A stretch of DNA of 14,022 nt from Amoebophrya sp. AT5.2. Taxonomy: Eukaryota > Sar > Dinophyceae > Syndiniales > Amoebophryaceae. Position numbers and translations under genes: made by a program. The notes under the pieces were generated by a model, which worked only from the letters and a program-made list of their open reading frames with translations, had not been told where the DNA came from and ran no database searches. The stretch covers positions 1-14,022 of the forward strand of contig RXOD01005444.1 in the NCBI GenBank assembly GCA_005223375.1, read 5' to 3'. Shown piece after piece: positions 8,606-14,022 of the stretch (the stretch's first letter is position 1; each line of letters starts with the position of its first letter).

Positions 8606-8742
8606 CTCTTTTACTCTTGTCTTTCTGCTCGTCTCCGAGTAAAGCTAAAGTCAGATTCTAGTCCAACTCCATCAATCTCTTTTACTCTTGCCTTTCTGCT
8701 CGTCTTCGAGTAAAGCTAAAGTGAAATTTTAGTCCAACTCCA
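8606..8742. repeat. tandem duplication, 71-base period, upstream of aconitase
   Basis: Segment 8606-8671 recurs at 8677-8742 with about 61 of 66 positions identical. Each unit contains an internal inverted repeat TTTACTC ... GAGTAAA and a small CTCG-loop-CGAG hairpin. The second copy ends 112 bases before the aconitase ATG, so it could lie in the promoter or 5' leader. Confidence 0.85.
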
Positions 8743-8854
8743 ACCGGCAGTAGCAGATTCGGGTGGACTACATCATTGTGACTCCATATAATTTCTAGAA
8801 CTTGATTCCTGATCGTTTTATTTTCTTTGGAAGGCCATCAACCGAGAACATAGG

Positions 8855-11800
8855 ATGCCGATCAATTTCCAGAGTCTTGACCGGCACGCGTTTGCGCGCA
8901 CGGTCCGCCCGCTTCCGGAAGACCCCCAGCATCGCTTCTTCTCGCTTTCCGCTCTGGATGACCCGCGGGTTTTGTCCCTCCCCTATTCCATTCGGGTTTT
9001 GCTCGAGTCGGCGGTGCGCAACTGCGACGAGTTCGAGATCAAGAGTGCGGATGTGGAGAACATCCTCAACTGGAAGGAAAACGCCGGGAAGGTGGAGGTC
9101 CCGTTCAAGCCGGCGCGGGTTGTGTTGCAGGACTTCACGGGCGTGCCCGCCGTGGTCGACTTCGCCGCCATGCGCGACGCGATGGCGAAGTTGGGGGGGG
9201 ACGCGAGCCTCATCAACCCGCTGTGCCCCGCAGATCTAGTCATCGACCACAGCGTGCAGGTAGTGATGATAGTACAGATATAATCTGCAGCTGTTATTGT
9301 TATTAATTCTCTGCGTGATTTGAATTTGAAGATTTTGATTTCCAGCACGGTGTGAATAGCCATGAGTGCAAGAACCATCGGAATCGGTGAAGAGTTTTCG
9401 GTTTCCGACAACACTCGTCTCAACATCGCATCGAAAAAAAAGAAACACCATTCCAGGTCGACTTTTCCCGTTCTCCTGAGGCTCTGCAGCAGAACGAGGC
9501 GCTGGAGATGGAGCGCAACCGCGAGCGTTTTCAGTTTCTGAAGTGGGGCGCCCGGGCCTTCGACAACATGACCATTGTGCCTCCCGGCAGTGGAATTGTC
9601 CACCAGGTGAACCTCGAGTACCTCGCGCGCGTGGTTTTCGCCGACGAGAAGAACAAACTCCTCTACCCCGATTCCCTCGTCGGCACGGACTCCCACACCA
9701 CCATGATCGACGGGCTGGGCGTGGTTGGGTGGGGCGTCGGGGGGATCGAGGCGGAGGCGGTGATGCTGGGGCAGGCGATTTCGATGGTCCTGCCCGAGGT
9801 CATCGGCTTCAAGCTGACGAACTCCATGCAGAAGATCTGCACCGCAACGGACCTGGTGCTGACCTGCACGAACATGCTGCGGAAGCGCGGCGTGGTGGGC
9901 AAGTTCGTCGAGTTTTTCGGCCCCGGCTGCGCGTCGCTGACCGTCGCGGACCGCGCGACGATCGCCAACATGTCACCCGAATACGGCGCGACAATGGGCT
10001 TCTTCCCCGCCGACCGCCAGTCGTTAAATTACCTCCTGCAGACCGGACGATCGGAGGATAAAATCCGCAAGATCGAGAGCTATCTGAGGCAGAACGGGCT
10101 GTTCCGCACCTACGAAAAGGGGGAAAAAGAGCCGGTGTTCACGGATGTGCTGGAGCTGGACCTGAGCACGGTGGTACCCTGCATCGCCGGGCCGAAGCGA
10201 CCGCACGACCGGGTGCCGGTCTCGGAGATGAAAACCGACTTCGCGAACTGCCTCACGAACAAAATCGGGTTCAAGGGATTCGGGATCGTTAAGGCTGGAC
10301 GAGCTAGCTAGATGCTAGACAAATGAAAGACGGACAAAAGATAGCTGCAAAATAGATGAAATTGAAAACCGGACACAGAGGAACGAACGCAACCGGACGC
10401 AAAGGTCTCAGACTGTTAGCCTGGAGGGTACGCGTAGGACTGGCTGCCCCCTCTACCCCCCGCAAGGTCAACTTCAAGTTTAACAGGTTGGATGTCTGGC
10501 TATCAACTGCGGGTGTCTGGTTCGGAATAACTTGGCTGTCCAGACATCAAGATGCTTTACCCACTATTTCTATTCGTCCGTCTTTCACGAGGCCACAAGT
10601 ATCTAGCTCGCCCAATCTTTAGGATCGCGGAAAACCGGCTTTTTGACAAAGCTAGTTTTCAGTACAAAGGGAAAACCTACGAACTGGCGCACGGGAGCTG
10701 CGTGTTGGCGGCGATCACGAGTTGCACGAACACGTCCAACCCCGGCGTCATGCTCGGAGCCGCCCTACTCGCAAAGAACGCGGTAGCATCGGGTTTAAGC
10801 ATCAAGCCCTACATCAAGACCTCGCTCTCCCCCGGGTCGGGCGTCGTCTCCGCGTATCTGAACGAGTCGGGGCTCATCAAGCCCCTCGAGCAATTAGGGT
10901 TCTACACGACGGGGTTCGGGTGCCAGACCTGCATCGGGAACAGCGGCGACCTGGACGATGAAGTCGCCGCCGCGATCGTGGAGAAGGACTTGGTCGTGGG
11001 CGCGGTGCTGTCTGGGAATAGAAACTTCGAGGGACGGGTGCACCCGTTGACGCGGGCGAACTACTTGGCCAGTCCGCCCCTGGTAGTCGCGTACGCGTTA
11101 GCTGGGCGGCTGGACATCGACTTCGAAACGGAGCCAATCGGTTGGACATCTTCGACTTCGAAGCAGGTGTTCCTCAGAGACATCTGGCCGGACGAATTAA
11201 GGAGAGGTGCGTGCGGGTGCGATCGAGCGCAAGTCCGTGACGGCGCATTTGGTTTCGTATTTGGTCTGATTCATCTGATGCTTTGTCTCGTATTTCTTTG
11301 GTCCCGCTGTGCTCCTGCTGCGACTTAGGGGGTAGCAAGCATTCCTTCGCATTCTGGATCCAGAGTGGTCGGACCATCGGAGACGCCTTCGATATTTAGG
11401 TCTGCGACGAAACCAAATGCGCCGTCACGAACTTGCGCTCGATCGCGCGCACCTTCTAAACGAAGCAGAGGTGCGCGCGATCGAGTGCAAGTTCGTGACG
11501 GCGCAGAAGTTTTTGGACGCCTACTCGAAAGCCACAATCGGGAGCGAGGGCTGGCAGAAGCTGGAGGTGGAGCCCTCGAAACAGTACAAATGGAACTCCG
11601 ACTCAACCTACATCCACAACCCACCCTTCTTCGCAGGCGTCGCCAGAGAACCGAAACCTGTGAAAGAGGTACTGAAATATTTATTAAGTAAAATATTTTC
11701 GAATCGATTGAACAATCCAACGCCTATCGGTGAAGAATTTTGTTGCTGTGGATCAGGTCTCGCTGGATCGGACCATCGCCCCCAAAAATCCTCGATCGAT

Positions 11801-12659
11801 CCCTCAAAACCACCCCCCCATCGATCAGAACTTGCCCCATCGATCGAACAATCAAGAACAGCAAATCAATAGCCAAATCGCCCCCATCGTCCCCCATCCA
11901 TAAATCATCGCAAAGGTTTCCCGCGCCTACTGCCTTTTGAACTGCGGCGACAGTATCACGACGGACCACATCTCGCCGGCGGGCAACATCAAGAAAAACT
12001 CGCCGGCGGGGAGGTACCTCACCGAGCGCGGTGTTGACGTGAAGGACTTCAACAGCTACGGCTCGCGGCGGGGCAACGACGAGATCATGGCCCGGGGCAC
12101 CTTCGCCAACATCCGGCTGATCAACAAGCTGGTTCACCCCAAGCCCGGCCCCGTGACGGTGCACTTTCCCTCGAAGCGGGAGGTCGCGATCTTCGACGCC
12201 GCCTTGGACTACAAAAACGCGGGGCACGAGTGCTGCATCCTCGCGGGGAAGGAGTACGGGAGCGGGTCGTCGCGGGACTGGGCGGCGAAGGGGCCGTTTC
12301 TGCAGAACGTGCGGTTCGTGTGCGCGGAGAGCTTCGAGCGGATCCACCGGAGCAACCTGGTGGGGATGGGGCTCTTACCCTTGCAGTTTTTGGACGGGGA
12401 AAACGCGGACTCATTGGGACTGACGGGGAAAGAGCGGTTTTCGGTGGACGTGAAGGAGGCGAGTCGGGGGGTCAAACAGGAAGTGCGGGTGAAGGCGGAG
12501 CTGGATGGTGCTGGTGGGGAGCCTGCTGTGAAGGAGTTTACGGCGGTCGCAAGGTTGGATACAGAGCCAGAATTGGAATACTTCCGGAACGGAGGTATTT
12601 TGAATTACGTGCTGCGAAAACTCGCAAGGGAAGCGGGAGTGGGAAAGAGCACACTGTAG
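8855..12659 (+). CDS. aconitate hydratase, AcnA/IRP1 type, five exons, 919 aa
   Basis: The enzyme interconverts citrate and isocitrate through cis-aconitate with a [4Fe-4S] cluster. Exons 8855-9259, 9457-10283, 10623-11206, 11469-11668 and 11916-12659 sum to 2760 bases. The protein matches the cytosolic aconitase/IRP1 family end to end: [63 protein letters not shown] (residues 211-223), [82 protein letters not shown] (about 788-797) and [11 protein letters not shown]. Cluster cysteines are C445, C511 and C514, with the same 66 and 3 spacing as human IRP1. There is no evident mitochondrial presequence or signal peptide, so it is probably cytosolic. Dual targeting, as reported for some apicomplexan homologues, cannot be excluded. 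RNA-binding (IRP) activity cannot be judged. The exons look GC-richer than the introns. Confidence 0.95.
9260..9456 (+). other. aconitase intron 1
   Basis: This is a canonical GT-AG, phase 0 intron of 197 bases, GTGCAG|GTAGTG ... TTCCAG|GTCGAC. Removal joins VIDHSVQ to [10 protein letters not shown], as in the family. Confidence 0.9.
10284..10622 (+). other. aconitase intron 2, GA-AG, introner-like
   Basis: GGATCG occurs at both borders (10283-10288 and 10622-10627), offset 339 bases. Excising one copy keeps the frame and yields [20 protein letters not shown]. The KGF-to-LAHG spacing is then 21 residues, the same as in animal IRP1. Within this repeat only the 10284/10622 pair ends in AG, giving GA-AG|G. 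A GT-AG alternative (10288-10662) keeps the frame but deletes 12 residues. Subterminal inverted repeats CGAGCTAG (10300-10307) and CTAGCTCG (10603-10610), plus an internal GATGTCTGG/CCAGACATC pair (10491-10499, 10540-10548), make it look like an inserted element. Confidence 0.8.
11207..11468 (+). other. aconitase intron 3, with copies of exon 4 sequence
   Basis: This is a 262-base GT-AG intron, GAG|GTGCGTG ... GAAGCAG|AGGTG. It gives [15 protein letters not shown], which aligns with the family's helix after IWP. Using the next AG two bases on (11470) breaks the frame. The 5' end of the intron (11219-11247) is a near copy of the start of exon 4, and 11407-11454 is an inverted copy. Confidence 0.85.
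11219..11505. repeat. three-copy repeat: direct, inverted, exon
   Basis: Arms 11219-11258 and 11407-11446 are complementary at 39 of 40 positions. The inverted arm 11418-11454 is also complementary to exon 4 (11469-11505) at 36 of 37 positions, with a 14-base loop (11455-11468) that contains the splice acceptor. The two intron arms share 11 bases (TTTGGTTTCGT) that exon 4 lacks. Confidence 0.9.
11669..11915 (+). other. aconitase intron 4
   Basis: This is a canonical GT-AG, phase 0 intron of 247 bases, AAAGAG|GTACTG ... GCAAAG|GTTTCC, joining EPKPVKE to [13 protein letters not shown]. It has an AT-rich hairpin near the donor (about 11674-11700) and several CGATCGA motifs. Confidence 0.9.
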
Positions 12660-12670
12660 ATCGATGGTAC

Positions 12671-12720
12671 GCAACAGAGATGATCCTATCAATCGCGAGA
12701 GGCAACAGAGATGAGCCTAT
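12671..12720. repeat. tandem duplication, 31-base period, after the aconitase stop
   Basis: GCAACAGAGATGA plus one variable base plus CCTAT occurs at 12671-12689 and 12702-12720, starting 12 bases after the stop codon. Confidence 0.85.
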
Positions 12721-13446
12721 TATCATCTTATGTGGTATGTGTTAAAAGAAGCTTGTACTGGGTATGCATTGCGCAGTCGTGAAAGCGACCCGTAGCTTGA
12801 TCTTGATCTCGGACACGGATTTTCCATTTTTTCCCTTTCCCTATCTTCGATAATTCGAAAACGTTCGTACAGGACACAGGAGACGCATCGCCGTCGATCC
12901 GCAAGTGTAAAAACTACCATGCTCCAGACATAGGGTATTTTCCCCATTATACAGGCCGTGAAATCTGAGGGGAACGCGCGATCACTGTCATGGCGACTTG
13001 CGCCCACGGTCACGGATGATTCTCGTAAAAAAAATTAATCTTCGCGAAAAACAAATTTTGACGAAGTTGACCTTGACTCTGAATGATAGGTACCAGAAGG
13101 GGAGACCACCATGCCTAGAAGCAATAGATTTTTGAATCCACGAGTCGTTGGGCATCGATGGAGATTCATCACCGGATACATTTTGTGTACTTAGAACTAC
13201 ACGTCCACATCTTCCAAATTCGTCTAAATTTCCAGGCGGCTCGAGTACCGATGCCAACAAGATTTGAAACTTCTTCTAAGTTTCGCATTGATTCAGATTC
13301 TACGCATGTCGGCGACACTTGCGCTGCAACCTAGCGCCGTCGCGCCTCCATGAAAGTAAGAAACAGAAACAGGGACCGATGACATCTTCATGCCACAACG
13401 GGCTAAACATTGCACGGAAGTGGTGCGCATTTTTGCGTCCTCGACA

Positions 13447-13808
13447 GTCGAGGAGTACTCCTCGGAAATACAACTGGGGGAAAAAGAACAAAGCACATCA
13501 GAGGACCGTACTCCTACGGCGCAATTCTGGCGCGCAGCCGGCGCACGAGGGTGTTCACCAAAAAAATTCGTTTTGCTCTACCACTGGCTATGCGAAACCT
13601 ACCTGGCGTTATCTGCTCACTTTGAAGGACACCATGCGCGCCCTATTTCTCTGCCAATGTGCCTCTCTTAGAGTGTGCGTGGGGCATTCATTGAAACCGG
13701 TCCGGGTCGCTCGTTTGCGTCGGACACCGACCCCACCCTTCTCCTCGACCTCGCCGGCGTTTTCGTGAGTTCACTCGCCCCCAGTTGTATTTCCGAGTAT
13801 TTCTCGAC
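13447..13808. mobile_element. MITE-like element with terminal inverted repeats
   Basis: Arms 13447-13480 and 13778-13808 are inverted repeats. The inner 20 bases (13461-13480 against 13778-13797) pair perfectly and the outer GTCGAG/CTCGAC also match. The middle of each arm differs: the left has the perfect palindrome GAGGAGTACTCCTC (13450-13463) where the right has a short AT stretch. CTCGACAG occurs at both ends (13440-13447 and 13803-13810) but partly overlaps the arms, so it is weak evidence for a target duplication. The 297-base interior codes for no recognisable transposase. It could be a non-autonomous DNA element, or an introner-type sequence outside a known gene. Confidence 0.5.
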
Positions 13809-14022
13809 AGCATCCGTCCTCGGTGGCAATGCTCTCTCTCGGTTTTTCCGTCTGCTTTGACCGGACATGATTCGGTGCCGGTGCGTTGTAAGGAAACTAA
13901 AAAATGCATGAGAGCCTGTTTTTCCTTTTCCTTCTCGTCGTCGGCGGTGAAAAAACAAAATGAAGCAGTAGATGTAGAAGTAGACCGAGCTGCGGAAGTA
14001 TAAGAGGCTGTGGAACAATTCC

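Larger units (their letters stand above)
6828..8854. other. 2-kb intergenic region
   Basis: No gene here can be supported. ORFs on both strands are short or start without ATG. One minus-strand frame (8354-8578) reads like a signal peptide but has only a GTG start. Recognisable structures are hairpins at 6873-6895 and 7051-7079, interleaved inverted repeats at 8171-8216 and a tandem duplication at 8606-8742. I looked for tRNA, U6 and spliced-leader sequences and did not find any. The part at about 7370-7780 is AT-rich and featureless to me. Confidence 0.5.
12660..14022. other. intergenic region after aconitase
   Basis: I see no supported gene. ORFs of 60-150 codons occur on both strands without domains. 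Several share a peptide (PSCISE..ST) only because they read the two arms of the inverted-repeat element at about 13447-13808. The 31-base-period repeat directly follows the aconitase stop. The last 200 bases are purine-rich and uninterpretable to me. Confidence 0.5.

Noticed and set aside
6828..8854. tRNA, U6 or other standard RNA genes, and CRISPR arrays
   Set aside because: I found no cloverleaf, B-box-like TTCGANTC context, U6 core or regularly spaced repeats.
8983..9696. 237-codon minus-strand ORF over aconitase exons 1-2
   Set aside because: It runs through a proven intron and is opposite conserved aconitase sequence.
10288..10662. Canonical GT-AG version of aconitase intron 2
   Set aside because: It keeps the frame but removes 12 residues that the aconitase family has at this place. 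The GA-AG version gives the family's exact spacing.
11206..11470. Simple tandem-duplication (AGGT) origin of intron 3, spliced at equivalent points in the two AGAGGTGCG copies
   Set aside because: The 264-base excision leaves a frame (RGARDRVQ) that does not match aconitase. The 262-base excision does.

Overview
The window looks like nuclear DNA of a eukaryote. The coding blocks are broken by spliceosomal introns, which can be placed exactly by reading the aconitase and ankyrin proteins across the gaps. One intron is only in frame as GA-AG with AG|G at its 3' end, a splice class known from dinoflagellates. All the genes I can support lie on the + strand, as in the one-directional gene arrays of dinoflagellates. 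Some introns carry inverted and direct repeats like the introner-type introns described in the syndinian dinoflagellate Amoebophrya. I infer an alveolate, most likely a basal dinoflagellate of that kind. This is a moderate-to-low confidence assignment, made without any database search.

Layout: (1) 1-506 holds the 3' end of a gene that starts outside the window, then a decayed copy of the C-terminal part of the next gene. (2) 507-1489 is mostly empty, with one doubtful small secreted ORF. (3) 1490-3532 is an intact single-exon gene for an unrecognised 680-residue protein with a signal peptide. It has a long hairpin and a short tandem duplication inside its coding sequence. (4) 4450-6827 is a three-exon ankyrin-repeat protein. 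(5) 6828-8854 is about 2 kb without a convincing gene. It has several small hairpins and a 71-base-period tandem duplication just upstream of the next gene. (6) 8855-12659 is a five-exon aconitase of the cytosolic AcnA/IRP1 family, complete and with all Fe-S cysteines. (7) 12660-14022 is intergenic, with a short tandem repeat and a MITE-like inverted-repeat element.

The genes show no sign of working together: a housekeeping enzyme, an ankyrin scaffold protein and a secreted protein of unknown role. The most notable content is structural. Aconitase intron 2 has a 6-base direct repeat at its borders, subterminal inverted repeats and GA-AG ends. Aconitase intron 3 contains a copy of the start of the downstream exon at its 5' end and an inverted copy next to its acceptor, so the splice acceptor lies in the loop of a 37-bp stem. 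These look like traces of recent intron gain or rearrangement.
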